DNA of 64,000 nucleotides from Legionella taurinensis (GTDB taxonomy: Bacteria; Pseudomonadota; Gammaproteobacteria; Legionellales; Legionellaceae): contig NZ_UGOZ01000001.1 of the NCBI RefSeq assembly GCF_900452865.1, positions 3,064,670-3,128,669 of the forward strand, written 5' to 3'. A program made the translations under genes and the position numbers. Numbering within the stretch: the first letter of the stretch is position 1; each line of letters opens with the position of its first letter. Of this stretch, positions 37,283 through 49,012 are shown in pieces. The notes beneath the pieces were generated by a model. It saw only the letters and a list, made by a program, of their open reading frames with translations, was not told the origin of the DNA and did no database searches.

Positions 37283-38623
37283 TCACAAATGCAGGTTTAA
37301 ACCAAGCGGTTTGGCCGGTAGCAACAAGTCAGTGTCATTGTCGTTGTTCTTTTCAAAAAAACCAATAATGGATGGGCGTTTCTTTAATGCTGCCTCAGGC
37401 CATGAATTTACCACCGCATAACTTAATTGTGCCTTTTCGGACGGGGTTGACGGCAACGCCAGCGAGCCATAACGGTACACATTCAGACGCGGCAGTCCAC
37501 CTTGGGGAAGGGTATACCAGGGATCGACCAGGTTAATCAAGCCGCCTTTTGAATTCTTTCCGAGAAAATTATCAAGGCTTTTTCCAAAGGAGGGTGAAGC
37601 CAGATCATGGCCATGAATCAGGGTTAATTTTACCCGGGTCCCAGCCTGCAATTGAGTGGTATCTCGGTTCCAGCACAGGCGAAAAAGAGGACATTCCATC
37701 GGCATGCGTTGAGGAAGGCCGTCGCGGTAAAAAATTTCGAGATAACACCGCTCAGAATCAATGGCTTTTCGTAAGTCCAGGCTGGCAAAGACAGCGTTCA
37801 CGGCATCTATCACCTTAGCCAACTCCCCTGAACCCAGATGATAAAAGCGGGTTTTTGCATGCTCAGCCTCTTCTGGAAGGTGAAGTGTGGCCAGTAAGGC
37901 CGTCGTCATTCGCGATCTATATTCATCATAAAAAGCATACAAGGTTTCCAAACCCACCGGCGCATGAGTATACAGGATAAGCTCATCGTCATCTCCCTTG
38001 CTGCAGGCAAAGAGGCTCAGGGTAGAGCGGTACAAACTGAACAGATGTATAAACCGCTCTTCAGGAAACAGTTTATGATAAAGAAAAAACAAAGCGCCAA
38101 ACGCGGATCGCATCTGATGATTACGCAGTCGGTCATACCCCACGGTCAGAGCAATATTGGGTGAATATTCACCATTTAAGACCAAGCTGATGAATGCCAT
38201 GTCATGATTGGACATCATGGTTTCAACCCGAATTTTGGCAATGAGAAGCCACTCATAAATTAATAAGGTATACAGATCATTATTGCCGCGGTCAGCGACC
38301 ACATCCCCTAAAAAGCGAAGAATCCCTACCAGGCCCGGTTTCGCCTGGTGGAGGATGCGAATAAAATCGTCCATGGCCTTTGCATAGGGCGCATAATCAT
38401 TCGCCTCTGGGTTTAACTCCTGTTCATAAATCTCCACTAGTCTCTGGTAATCTTCTGCTCCTCCTGCAAGCGTCATAATCCCCGTTTTTATCAAAAAATA
38501 GACCATTTTCAAGGCATTCCCGTGACCGTCGCCAAGTGTAACTTCATCGTCTTTTGTCAAAGGCGAAATGTCGTCGGGGTATTTCCTGAGATCAACATCC
38601 ATGTGAATCAGTTTAAGAGCCAT
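37283..38623 (-). CDS. Wip-type PPP-family phosphatase, effector candidate
   Basis: 446 residues with all five metal-binding motifs of calcineurin-like (PPP) phosphatases in order: GDGHGN (31-36), GDVVADRGNND (106-116), SNHD (138-141), YTHAP (219-222) and IHGHD (336-340). The ADRG variant and length recall Legionella WipA/WipB, Dot/Icm effectors that remove phosphates from host proteins. There is no signal peptide. The gene is preceded by GAGGAAAAGGG and is divergent from thpR. Substrate (phospho-Tyr or phospho-Ser/Thr) is unknown. The phosphatase fold is well supported; secretion is inferred. Confidence 0.78.
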   Translation of the reverse strand: MALKLIHMDVDLRKYPDDISPLTKDDEVTLGDGHGNALKMVYFLIKTGIMTLAGGAEDYQRLVEIYEQELNPEANDYAPYAKAMDDFIRILHQAKPGLVGILRFLGDVVADRGNNDLYTLLIYEWLLIAKIRVETMMSNHDMAFISLVLNGEYSPNIALTVGYDRLRNHQMRSAFGALFFLYHKLFPEERFIHLFSLYRSTLSLFACSKGDDDELILYTHAPVGLETLYAFYDEYRSRMTTALLATLHLPEEAEHAKTRFYHLGSGELAKVIDAVNAVFASLDLRKAIDSERCYLEIFYRDGLPQRMPMECPLFRLCWNRDTTQLQAGTRVKLTLIHGHDLASPSFGKSLDNFLGKNSKGGLINLVDPWYTLPQGGLPRLNVYRYGSLALPSTPSEKAQLSYAVVNSWPEAALKKRPSIIGFFEKNNDNDTDLLLPAKPLGLNLHL

Positions 38624-38688
38624 CCCTTTTCCTCTTGTTTTTTTATTGTGTGTTACACTTTGTTAATCAAAGAAAACGCTCTCTGACT

Positions 38689-39252
38689 ATGACATCGATC
38701 CGGGCTTTTTGGGGTATACAACTGCCGCAAGCAGCGAATAACACGTTGGCTGGCTTTATCCGTTCTCTACAAACCAATCTGGCCGATACAAACATCCGAT
38801 GGTCTGCGCCAGAAAATTTACATATTACTTTACAGTTTTTAAAGGCCGTTGATAAGGAGGATATCCCTTCTTTGATTGTTACGGTGGGACAGCACGTGCA
38901 GGGCCTTTCCGCTTTTCCTATCCAGTTGGGAAAAGTTGAATTATTTCCATCCCCCCATAAACCGCATGTCATTTCGCTTGCAGTACCCGTCAATCAGTCC
39001 CTGATTACGCTTGCCAATCGTGTAGGAGAAGGCATACTCCGGGCGGGGTATGAGATTGAACAAAGACCCTACCGTGCTCATCTGACCTTAGGCCGCTTGC
39101 GTCAGAAAGGAAAAGTACTTTTGCCACAGGATTTGATGTGGCCCGATCTCGGGGACATCCCTGTGCAGGAAATCGGTTTGTGGGAAAGCAGGCCGTCGCA
39201 TCAGGGGTCCTGTTATCTCCTGCTGCATAAAGAGCGATTGGCGTGGGCCTGA
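38689..39252 (+). CDS. thpR: RNA 2',3'-cyclic phosphodiesterase
   Basis: 187 residues of the 2H phosphoesterase family, with the two catalytic H-x-T-x motifs HITL (in ENLHITLQFL) and HLTL (in YRAHLTLGRL) in each half of the fold. It opens 2',3'-cyclic phosphate ends of RNA and can ligate 2'-5' bonds in vitro. Start ATG 38689 (MTSIRAFWGIQL) was chosen over the upstream in-frame ATG at 38635, which adds residues without family match. Confidence 0.9.
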   Translation: MTSIRAFWGIQLPQAANNTLAGFIRSLQTNLADTNIRWSAPENLHITLQFLKAVDKEDIPSLIVTVGQHVQGLSAFPIQLGKVELFPSPHKPHVISLAVPVNQSLITLANRVGEGILRAGYEIEQRPYRAHLTLGRLRQKGKVLLPQDLMWPDLGDIPVQEIGLWESRPSHQGSCYLLLHKERLAWA

Positions 39253-39311
39253 TTGATTTATTCATGTAGGGCAAACTGGCCTGTTATCAGGATAAATCGG
39301 CTGTTACCGGT

Positions 39312-39339
39312 AAAAAAAATCCCGCGTTTGCGGGATTTT
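39312..39339 (-). terminator. Terminator of the atp operon (bidirectional)
   Basis: Stem ATCCCGC/GCGGGAT (39319-39325 and 39330-39336), extendable by three A-T pairs, with a GTTT loop. On the minus strand it is followed by eight Ts, ideal for ending the atp transcript 15 bases after atpC; on the plus strand only four Ts follow, weakly serving thpR. Confidence 0.92.
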
Positions 39340-39353
39340 GCTGTCTGACTCGA

Positions 39354-39776
39354 TTATTTTAAATTCTTGCGAAGTTTTTGTATCGCTCGAATTTGAGCAA
39401 CCGCTCTGGCCAATTCGGCTGCGGCTCGGGAGTAATCCAGATCCGTGTTTTTGTTGGCAATCTCTTCCTCGGCTTTAGCCTTTGCAGCCAGGGCCGCGGC
39501 TTCATCAAGGTTATCCGCACGCTCTACTGTATCAGCCAACACGGTAACGCAATGAGGTTGTACCTCCAGCATGCCGCCAGATACGTAGTAAATCTCCTGG
39601 CTGCCGCCAGGAAGCGTTATCCTGATTTCACCGGGTTTAAGTACGGTCAGCAAAGGTGCGTGGCCAGGAGTAATCCCTACCTCGCCAAGCTCACCGGTTG
39701 CCACAACCAACTCAACAACGCCTGAATAAATTTCCTTTTCAGCACTGACAATGTCCAGGTGCGTGGTAATCGCCAT
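39354..39776 (-). CDS. atpC: ATP synthase F1 epsilon subunit
   Basis: 140 residues from ATG 39776 ([13 protein letters not shown]), with AGGCAGGA upstream; it regulates rotation and couples the rotor. The beta-sandwich domain holds [14 protein letters not shown], and the C-terminal helical hairpin is the Ala-rich [14 protein letters not shown] region. Last gene of the operon; the upstream atpD stop lies 11 bases away. Starts further upstream in the frame overlap atpD and are less likely. Confidence 0.95.
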   Translation of the reverse strand: MAITTHLDIVSAEKEIYSGVVELVVATGELGEVGITPGHAPLLTVLKPGEIRITLPGGSQEIYYVSGGMLEVQPHCVTVLADTVERADNLDEAAALAAKAKAEEEIANKNTDLDYSRAAAELARAVAQIRAIQKLRKNLK

Positions 39777-39787
39777 ATTATCCTGCC

Positions 39788-41176
<1,389 letters not shown>

Positions 41177-42043
41177 TTATAAAGCGTCAGCGCCACCGAC
41201 AATTTCAGCCAATTCCTGAGTAATGGCCGCCTGTCGGGCTTTGTTATAAATCAAGCGAAGCTGTTTGATCAATTCACCGGCATTATCCGTTGCACTTTTC
41301 ATTGCAATCATTTTGGCAGCCTGCTCGCAGGCGATGTTTTCTACAACCGCTTGATAAGCCTGTAATTCGATGTAGCGTTCTAATAAACCATCGAGCAATT
41401 CCTTGGCGTCCGGTTCGTAGATATAATCCCAATGATGTCCCAGGCGCTGAGTGTCTTCGTCAGACACTGGAAGAGGCAGCAACTGTTTCAGCATCGGCTT
41501 TTGGGTCATGGTGTTTACAAATTCATTGTAAATGATGTGCAGAGCATCAATTTCACCACGGTAGAATGCGTCAAGCATGACCTTGACTACACCAATTAAA
41601 TCACTCACGCTGGGTTTATCACCCAATTGATCCACGGAAGCAATGACTTTACCGCCAAAACGCTTGAAAAAAGCCTGACCCTTGCGGCCTACCACACTGA
41701 CATCGATGTCTTTGCCTTCCTGCTGCCATTGCCGCATATGACGTACAGTTTCTCGCAGCAAATTTGCATTTAAACCACCGCATAAGCCACGATCGGTTGT
41801 CACCACAATGATGCCTACACGCTTAATTTCACGACCCGTCATAAAGGGATGACGGTATTCGGAATTCGCTCGGGCAATGTGCTTGACCACATCATAAATT
41901 TTTGAGGCATACGGTTTGGATGCGCGCATTCTATCCTGCGTTTTACGCATTTTACTCGCGGCAACCATTTCCATAGCCTTGGTGATTTTTTTCGTATTGT
42001 TAATACTTGCAATTTTAGTACGGACTTCTTTTGCACCAGCCAT
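41177..42043 (-). CDS. atpG: ATP synthase F1 gamma subunit
   Basis: Central rotor shaft of F1. 288 residues: [32 protein letters not shown] is the N-terminal coiled helix and the C-terminal [16 protein letters not shown] plus [20 protein letters not shown] the second, forming the coiled coil. ATG 42043. A GC-rich hairpin lies in the 84-base gap to atpA. Confidence 0.97.
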   Translation of the reverse strand: MAGAKEVRTKIASINNTKKITKAMEMVAASKMRKTQDRMRASKPYASKIYDVVKHIARANSEYRHPFMTGREIKRVGIIVVTTDRGLCGGLNANLLRETVRHMRQWQQEGKDIDVSVVGRKGQAFFKRFGGKVIASVDQLGDKPSVSDLIGVVKVMLDAFYRGEIDALHIIYNEFVNTMTQKPMLKQLLPLPVSDEDTQRLGHHWDYIYEPDAKELLDGLLERYIELQAYQAVVENIACEQAAKMIAMKSATDNAGELIKQLRLIYNKARQAAITQELAEIVGGADAL

Positions 42044-42098
42044 ATCTGCTTCGCCTTAATTACCAGAATGATTCAACTCATCCTGTTTAATCATTGAG

Positions 42099-42120
42099 CC
42101 GCCAGCAACTCGGCTGGCGG
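42099..42120 (-). promoter_or_regulatory. Intercistronic hairpin between atpA and atpG
   Basis: Perfect 8-base GC-rich stem (CCGCCAGC with GCTGGCGG) around a six-base loop, with no T-run, in the only long gap inside the F1 genes. It could protect or process the mRNA and lower atpG output relative to atpA. Confidence 0.55.
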
Positions 42121-42127
42121 TTATTCA

Positions 42128-43681
42128 TTACCAACTTCCAGTGTTTTTAAATTCCTCAACTGCTGCCTTTAATTGCGCTTCAATGTCAGCGTCATAAGCA
42201 CCAGTCTCATTGATCTTATGCAGAAGACTTGCATGAGAGGATTGCATGTAGCCCTGCAGCGCCGCTTCAAATGCTCTCACTTCAGCCACTGGCACATCAT
42301 CGAGGTACCCTTTCTCAATAGTAAACAGCGACAGACCCATCTCTGCGACAGACATGGGAGAATATTGCTTCTGCTTCATTAACTCGGTAATGCGCTGGCC
42401 ACGCTCCAATTGTTTGCGTGTTGCGTCATCCAAATCAGAAGCGAATTGCGAGAAGGCTTCCAGTTCACGGAATTGCGCGAGCGCCAGACGGGTACCGCCA
42501 CCGAGTTTTTTCATAATCTTGGTTTGAGCTGCACCACCAACCCGCGAAACAGAAAGACCGGAGTTAATTGCGGGACGAACACCGGAGTTAAAGAGATCAA
42601 CATCAAGGAAAATCTGACCGTCGGTAATCGAGATCACGTTGGTAGGAACGAAGGCGGACACGTCCCCGGCCTGCGTTTCAATAATGGGCAATGCGGTCAG
42701 GGATCCTGTTTTACCTTTCACGCGGCCATCGGTTAATTTCTCAACTTCATTGGCATTAATACGTGCAGCCCGCTCAAGCAAACGGGAGTGGAGATAGAAA
42801 ATATCACCGGGGTAAGCTTCACGACCGGGTGGACGACGTAACAACAGGGAAATTTGACGATAAGCCCAGGCCTGTTTGGTTAAGTCATCATAAACGATGA
42901 GAGCATCTTCACCGTTTTCCATGAAGTATTCACCCATGGCGCAGCCGGTGTAAGGTGCAATAAACTGTAGGGCAGCCGAATCAGACGCGCCGGCAACGAC
43001 AACAATGGTATGCTCCAATGCGCCGTGTTCTTCCAATTTACGGACGATGGCAGCAACAGAAGAAGCTTTTTGACCAATTGCGACATAGATACATTTAATG
43101 CCAGTACCCTTTTGATTGATGATGGCATCAATTGCAATGGCGGTTTTACCGGTTTGGCGGTCACCGATGATCAATTCACGCTGGCCACGGCCGACGGGAA
43201 TCATGGCATCGATCGCTTTAAGACCGGTTTGCACGGGTTGATCCACGGACTGACGGGAAATAACGCCTGGAGCCACTTTTTCAATCGGTGACATTTTTTC
43301 AGCATCAATTGGGCCTTTGCCATCCAGAGGATTACCTAAAGCATCGACGACGCGGCCAAGCAGACCTCGACCGACAGGAACTTCAAGAATACGGCCGGTA
43401 CATTTGCCTTTTTGGCCTTCTGATAAACCGGCATAATCACCAAGAATTACGGCACCAACCGAGTCACGCTCGAGGTTAAGGGCCAGACCATAGCGTTCGC
43501 CGGGGAACTCAATCATTTCACCCTGCATAACATCGGCCAGTCCGTGCATGCGAACAATACCATCTTTCAGGTTGACAATGGTTCCCTCGTTTCTGGCTTC
43601 AGAAACCACGTTAAACTGGTCTATTTTCTTTCTGATTAAATCGCTGATCTCAGCGGGGTTTAATGCAACATGTTCTGTCAT
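42128..43681 (-). CDS. atpA: ATP synthase F1 alpha subunit
   Basis: 517 residues, the regulatory nucleotide-binding F1 subunit. The P-loop GDRQTGKT sits at 173-180; other blocks are [29 protein letters not shown] and [16 protein letters not shown], followed by the C-terminal [17 protein letters not shown], which carries the arginine finger. ATG 43681 starts 17 bases after atpH. Confidence 0.98.
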   Translation of the reverse strand: MTEHVALNPAEISDLIRKKIDQFNVVSEARNEGTIVNLKDGIVRMHGLADVMQGEMIEFPGERYGLALNLERDSVGAVILGDYAGLSEGQKGKCTGRILEVPVGRGLLGRVVDALGNPLDGKGPIDAEKMSPIEKVAPGVISRQSVDQPVQTGLKAIDAMIPVGRGQRELIIGDRQTGKTAIAIDAIINQKGTGIKCIYVAIGQKASSVAAIVRKLEEHGALEHTIVVVAGASDSAALQFIAPYTGCAMGEYFMENGEDALIVYDDLTKQAWAYRQISLLLRRPPGREAYPGDIFYLHSRLLERAARINANEVEKLTDGRVKGKTGSLTALPIIETQAGDVSAFVPTNVISITDGQIFLDVDLFNSGVRPAINSGLSVSRVGGAAQTKIMKKLGGGTRLALAQFRELEAFSQFASDLDDATRKQLERGQRITELMKQKQYSPMSVAEMGLSLFTIEKGYLDDVPVAEVRAFEAALQGYMQSSHASLLHKINETGAYDADIEAQLKAAVEEFKNTGSW

Positions 43682-43698
43682 GAATACTATCCTCTCTA

Positions 43699-44247
43699 TT
43701 ACGCGGCCAAACCTGCACCGAGTTTATTTAATTTTCCACGGACTGAACCATCAATAACTAAATCACCGGCCTTTATGATCGCACCGCCCAGTAAGGATTT
43801 ATCAATGGCTACCTTGAGTGTCACCTGGCGTTGCAGGCGCTTGCTTAAGGCATCGATGAGTTCTTTTTCCTGTGTGTTGGAAAGGGTGGAATAGCTCGTG
43901 ACACTGATGGTTAATGTCTTTTCCTGCTCTGAGCGCATGGCTTCAAACAAGACGTAGATATCAGGTAAAATCTGTAAACGCTTGTTTTCAGCAAGCGTGC
44001 GGACAAAATTATCCAGGGCTGAGACTTCCCCGGTGTCTGCCATTTTTTTCAGAGGGTCAGCCATCAGGGATATCTGCTGCTCAATGGTGGCAGCAGGGTT
44101 ACTAATAAAACTAATTACCTGGTCATTTAAGGCAATTTGGGAGGCGGCAAAGAGAATCGTTGACCATTCAGTCAATTTCCCTTTATGCAGAGCATGCTCA
44201 AAAATTGCTTTTGCGTAAGGTCTGGCAATGGTAATCGTCTCGGACAT
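43699..44247 (-). CDS. atpH: ATP synthase F1 delta subunit
   Basis: 182 residues; peripheral-stalk link between F1 and the b subunits. N-terminal six-helix bundle begins [16 protein letters not shown]; the C-terminal part has the family block [32 protein letters not shown]. The stop and neighbouring starts are tightly packed; the atpF stop is 1 base from its ATG. Confidence 0.96.
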   Translation of the reverse strand: MSETITIARPYAKAIFEHALHKGKLTEWSTILFAASQIALNDQVISFISNPAATIEQQISLMADPLKKMADTGEVSALDNFVRTLAENKRLQILPDIYVLFEAMRSEQEKTLTISVTSYSTLSNTQEKELIDALSKRLQRQVTLKVAIDKSLLGGAIIKAGDLVIDGSVRGKLNKLGAGLAA

Positions 44248-44248
44248 A

Positions 44249-44719
44249 TCAAATCTCTTCTATCAGTTTATCCAGCAATTTACTGTTTGCCTGCTCGTCG
44301 ATTTCCTTCATCAGAATTTTTTCGGCACCTGCAATCGCCAGCTGAGCGACTTGTTTTCTCAACCCTTCTTTCGCATGATTCACTTCCTGCAGAAGTTGAT
44401 CGTGCGCCAGCTTGGCTTGTTTTTGCGCCTCCAGTTTGGCCGACTCTTTGGCTTCTTCAATCATTTGATTGGCACGACGATTGGCCTTTTCGATGATCTC
44501 GTTCGCCTGCGCCTTGGCATGCTTTAATTCATCGCGGACACGATGCTGAGCCAACTCCAATTCCTTACGACCACGTTCAGCGGCAGAAAGCCCATCAGCA
44601 ATTTTATCCTGACGCTCTTCTAACGCTTTGGCCAATGGCGGCCATACGAATTTCATGGTGAACCAGACAAATGCTGCAAACACGAGCATTTGAATAATCA
44701 GTGTTAAATTAATATCCAA
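44249..44719 (-). CDS. atpF: ATP synthase F0 b subunit
   Basis: 156 residues forming the peripheral stalk. One N-terminal membrane helix ([20 protein letters not shown]) and a long charged helical domain ([20 protein letters not shown]...) that dimerises. Length and layout are those of the proteobacterial b subunit. Confidence 0.96.
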   Translation of the reverse strand: MDINLTLIIQMLVFAAFVWFTMKFVWPPLAKALEERQDKIADGLSAAERGRKELELAQHRVRDELKHAKAQANEIIEKANRRANQMIEEAKESAKLEAQKQAKLAHDQLLQEVNHAKEGLRKQVAQLAIAGAEKILMKEIDEQANSKLLDKLIEEI

Positions 44720-44770
44720 TGTAGTCTCCTTGTAACAATTCAGGGCGCACAGCGCCCCACTTTGGTGTTA

Positions 44771-45070
<300 letters not shown>

Positions 45071-45098
45071 TTAAATTAAAAATCAATAAAAATGCAGG

Positions 45099-46323
<1,225 letters not shown>

Positions 46324-46349
46324 TGTTCACCTGTTCATCTTCGCGGCGA

Positions 46350-46378
46350 ATTATAAAGTAATCAATTTTGAGAAGCAA
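46350..46378 (-). promoter_or_regulatory. Sigma-70 promoter of the atp operon
   Basis: On the minus strand -35 TTGCTT (46373-46378), 17-base spacer, and a perfect -10 TATAAT (46350-46355), ending 27 bases before the atpI start codon. Confidence 0.75.
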
Positions 46379-46508
46379 CGTCAGTTGGTTAAATTTCGAC
46401 TTGCAGGCGGCGTTTATGGCAAATAATGACCATATTGTCTATATTTTTATATGAAATGGGATGTTTGTTGATCATCTCTCGTTTATCAAAGGTAATAAGG
46501 AATTGATT

Positions 46509-46754
46509 ATGTCTGAAAAACAGCAGCGTACTTCCGTCAGTATGCGTGAACGCATGTTAAACCGATACGGTGATGGAATCCACCATAAACACGATAAAAA
46601 CCACCACCCTTACCGACAGCACTGTCGATCCCACCCCGCCACAAAGACGTTAAATGGCAAAGAAGAGACCAGCGTGAATTCGTCGACGGGCCTCTTAAGA
46701 GAATTTAAAGTAAGAAAAATTCGTAAACGACTGGATAAAGGTCGCTTCCATTGA
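46509..46754 (+). CDS. Small basic His-rich hypothetical protein
   Basis: 81 residues from ATG 46509, where AAGGAATTG gives a ribosome site. The protein is strongly basic with a His cluster (HHKHDKNHHPYRQHCRSHP, about 25-43) and a Lys/Arg-rich C-terminus (KVRKIRKRLDKGRFH). I do not recognise it. It could bind metal or nucleic acid, but no domain is identified. It stands alone between the divergent atp operon and the convergent BON-domain genes; a palindromic TAACCT/AGGTTA and a 9-base hairpin (46808-46833) lie downstream. Confidence 0.55.
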   Translation: MSEKQQRTSVSMRERMLNRYGDGIHHKHDKNHHPYRQHCRSHPATKTLNGKEETSVNSSTGLLREFKVRKIRKRLDKGRFH

Positions 46755-46807
46755 TAGAGTAAAGGTTAACCTCCAGGTTAGCCACTTCCTGGTACGGGGC
46801 AGTACAA

Positions 46808-46833
46808 TGTGGCCTGTTTCAACCCAGGCCACA
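46808..46833. terminator. Possible weak terminator between convergent genes
   Basis: Perfect 9-base stem (TGTGGCCTG with CAGGCCACA) and eight-base loop, lying between the stops at 46754 and 46837. It has no T-run on either strand, so factor-independent termination would be weak. Confidence 0.45.
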
Positions 46834-46836
46834 GTA

Positions 46837-47427
46837 TTAATGCTTACCCGGCTTAGGGATTTCACTCAAATTATAGTAATTCAGAAGTTTTACCACGCGA
46901 ACGACCCCTCGGGTCTGACGTGAAATAGCAATAACTCGTTCGGCCTGTTCAGGAATGACATCCCCCATGAGGTAAACGATGCCATCGGCGGTGATGATTT
47001 TAAATTCTTTGGGATTAATTTCAGCGTCAGCTAAAATCTGGGTGCGGATCATGGTGGTAATCCAGGAATCGTGCAGCGCATTGTTTTTGTCTTTTCTTAC
47101 TGCAACCTGATTGAAGAATTCACGATAGCCGCCAAGTTTTTGCAACCGATTGGCCGCCAAATCCCGTAAACCCTCTGTAGGAACATGCCCCGCCAGCAAC
47201 AGGTCGTTGTTAAATACAGCCAAATCCAGATAACAACCCGGCTGCTTGAAGACCTTGTCGTCAAACAGTTCATGATGGGCGACGGCGGCAAGATTGTAAT
47301 CATCCAATTTTTTATACACAGTGTGACGGTCATACACCAGGGATGCACCTGTCCACAGGTTGCTTACACAGCCCAATAATTGCGTCAATGCCAGACCGAT
47401 CAGAATGAAACATCCCTGTTTTTTCAT
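46837..47427 (-). CDS. BON-domain outer-membrane lipoprotein, second copy
   Basis: 196 residues from ATG 47427 (MKKQGCFILIGLAL). Lipobox LLGC gives a lipid-anchored Cys. Two BON repeats follow (about residues 48-110 and 120-190), the second with IITADGIVYLMGDVIPEQAERVI. It is a paralogue of the adjacent upstream protein, sharing VVYLMG and the VKVxxYxN end. In E. coli DolP (YraP) this fold maintains outer membrane integrity with the BAM complex. Starts 1 base after the stop of the first copy, so they are in one operon. Confidence 0.85.
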   Translation of the reverse strand: MKKQGCFILIGLALTQLLGCVSNLWTGASLVYDRHTVYKKLDDYNLAAVAHHELFDDKVFKQPGCYLDLAVFNNDLLLAGHVPTEGLRDLAANRLQKLGGYREFFNQVAVRKDKNNALHDSWITTMIRTQILADAEINPKEFKIITADGIVYLMGDVIPEQAERVIAISRQTRGVVRVVKLLNYYNLSEIPKPGKH

Positions 47428-47428
47428 A

Positions 47429-47992
47429 TTAATTAATGTATTGGAATACTTTAACCACTTTCCCGACACCATTAATCTGGCGGGCGACATCCACGGCGAG
47501 GTTGCCTTGCTCCTGCGTTACAATACCCATGAGATAGACAACCGAATTTTCAGTAACCACACGAATTGAACCGGATTCCAACCCCTTTTTGGTTAACATT
47601 TTGCTTCGTACCTGACCAGTAATCCAGGTGTCTTTGGTCCGTTGCGTCATGGATAAGGGGTGCTCGATGGTGACTTCATCATAAACGCGACGGACATTGG
47701 GTGTTTTCTGGGCGATTTTTTCTGCCATCACCCGCAAAGAGGCCGTGGGTGTTTGTCCAACAAGCAGCACAACCCGGTTAAAACTGCTCACCAGAATGCG
47801 CGAGCCCCGAAATTTCGGATCAGTCACAATGGCCGTGTGAACCAGATGGAAAATCCGGGCATCACTTTCCAGCGTGACCACGCTGCGTTTGTCATAAACC
47901 ACCATTCCTGCTGCGGCGCCGGCAACCACCGCGGCAACACAACCGGTTAATAACGCACTGACAATTAAAAACAAAACCGTTCGCAACTTCAT
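47429..47992 (-). CDS. dolP: BON-domain outer-membrane lipoprotein
   Basis: 187 residues with lipobox LLTGC and two BON domains, as in DolP/YraP. Family blocks are AVVAGAAAGMVVYDKRSV after the lipidated Cys, NRVVLLVGQTP and TENSVVYLMGIVTQEQGNLAVDVARQ. The position downstream of diaA is the same as in E. coli (yraO-yraP), supporting orthology. It is followed at once by the paralogue at 46837, a tandem duplication not found in the E. coli cluster. Confidence 0.88.
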   Translation of the reverse strand: MKLRTVLFLIVSALLTGCVAAVVAGAAAGMVVYDKRSVVTLESDARIFHLVHTAIVTDPKFRGSRILVSSFNRVVLLVGQTPTASLRVMAEKIAQKTPNVRRVYDEVTIEHPLSMTQRTKDTWITGQVRSKMLTKKGLESGSIRVVTENSVVYLMGIVTQEQGNLAVDVARQINGVGKVVKVFQYIN

Positions 47993-47994
47993 AC

Positions 47995-48597
47995 TTACCC
48001 CAACATTTGGCCAAATAATGATTGATCAATTAAATCGCAAAAACAATGCAGTATAAATAAATGGGTTTCTCTGATGCGTGCCTCCGTATCGGCTATTACT
48101 CGCAATTCAATGTCTTCGGGGCCTAAATGGTTGGCTAAAACACCACCGTCCCGACCGCTTAGCGCAATGGTATCCATGCCGCGGTCATTTGCGGCATTAA
48201 CCGCATGAAGAATACTGTCGGTATTGCCCGAAGTCGATAAGACCATCAGCACATCCCCTTCCTGACCCAAGGCCTGAATCTGACGGGCAAACACATGATC
48301 ATAATGGCTGTCGCCGGCAATGGAGGTCATGGAGGCGACATCCGCGGTTAAGGCAATCACCGGCAGGGGCGGGCGTTCAACATCAAAATGGTTAAGCATC
48401 GCGGCGGCAAAATGCAGGCAGTTGGCGGCAGAGCCGCCATTACCACATAAGAGAATTTTGCCGTCATTTAACAAACAATTGACTAAACGAAGCCCTGCTT
48501 TGGCGATGGGAGCAGACAACACATCGGCTGCAGCGATCTTTGCCTCAATACTCATTCCGAACAATTGCCTGACCCGATCTTCCATTTGTGTTGACAT
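47995..48597 (-). CDS. diaA: SIS-domain protein, DiaA-like
   Basis: 200 residues from ATG 48597 (MSTQMEDRVRQLF), with GAGGT upstream. SIS fold with the phospho-sugar-binding loops LLCGNGGSAANCLHF and LSTSGNTDSILHAV, near-identical in layout to GmhA and DiaA. The neighbourhood (yraN upstream, dolP downstream) points to DiaA, which promotes DnaA assembly at oriC, rather than to heptose isomerase. The origin lies about 15 kb away. Confidence 0.85.
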   Translation of the reverse strand: MSTQMEDRVRQLFGMSIEAKIAAADVLSAPIAKAGLRLVNCLLNDGKILLCGNGGSAANCLHFAAAMLNHFDVERPPLPVIALTADVASMTSIAGDSHYDHVFARQIQALGQEGDVLMVLSTSGNTDSILHAVNAANDRGMDTIALSGRDGGVLANHLGPEDIELRVIADTEARIRETHLFILHCFCDLIDQSLFGQMLG

Positions 48598-48616
48598 GTA
48601 GATGACCTCATTCAAT

Positions 48617-48973
48617 TTAATAATCCAACCCAAACGCGTTTTTTATCCACTCAAGCTGACATGACGTGCCCTGCAGGCAGACCACGTCAAAGCGTAATGG
48701 GTGCTGATTTTGTTGATTTTGCGTCAACTGGTAATGCAGAGCGGTTTGGATAAGCCGCTTTTGCTTACTTGCGGTGATGCTGGCCAATGCCCCGCCAAAC
48801 GCGCTGGATTTGCGAGCCCGGACCTCCACGAACACCAAATAGTTCCCATCACGCATAATGAGATCTATTTCGCCAAAGCGGCAACGGTAATTACTGAACA
48901 ACAGCGTCAGGCCCTGCTGCTTAAGGTAGTTGCAGGCCAATAACTCCGCCTTATCCCCAATTCCTTTTGACAT
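48617..48973 (-). CDS. yraN: UPF0102 endonuclease-fold protein YraN
   Basis: 118 residues of the UPF0102 family with a PD-(D/E)xK nuclease-like core: FGEIDLIMRDGNYLVFVEVRARKSSAFGG provides E-I-D-L and V-E-V-R-x-R. Function in the cell is unknown. Conserved gene order lpoA-yraN-diaA-dolP as in E. coli. ATG 48973. Confidence 0.92.
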   Translation of the reverse strand: MSKGIGDKAELLACNYLKQQGLTLLFSNYRCRFGEIDLIMRDGNYLVFVEVRARKSSAFGGALASITASKQKRLIQTALHYQLTQNQQNQHPLRFDVVCLQGTSCQLEWIKNAFGLDY

Positions 48974-49012
48974 GAACGACTCGCAAGAAGGGTTCGCCCG
49001 TTAAACCCAATA

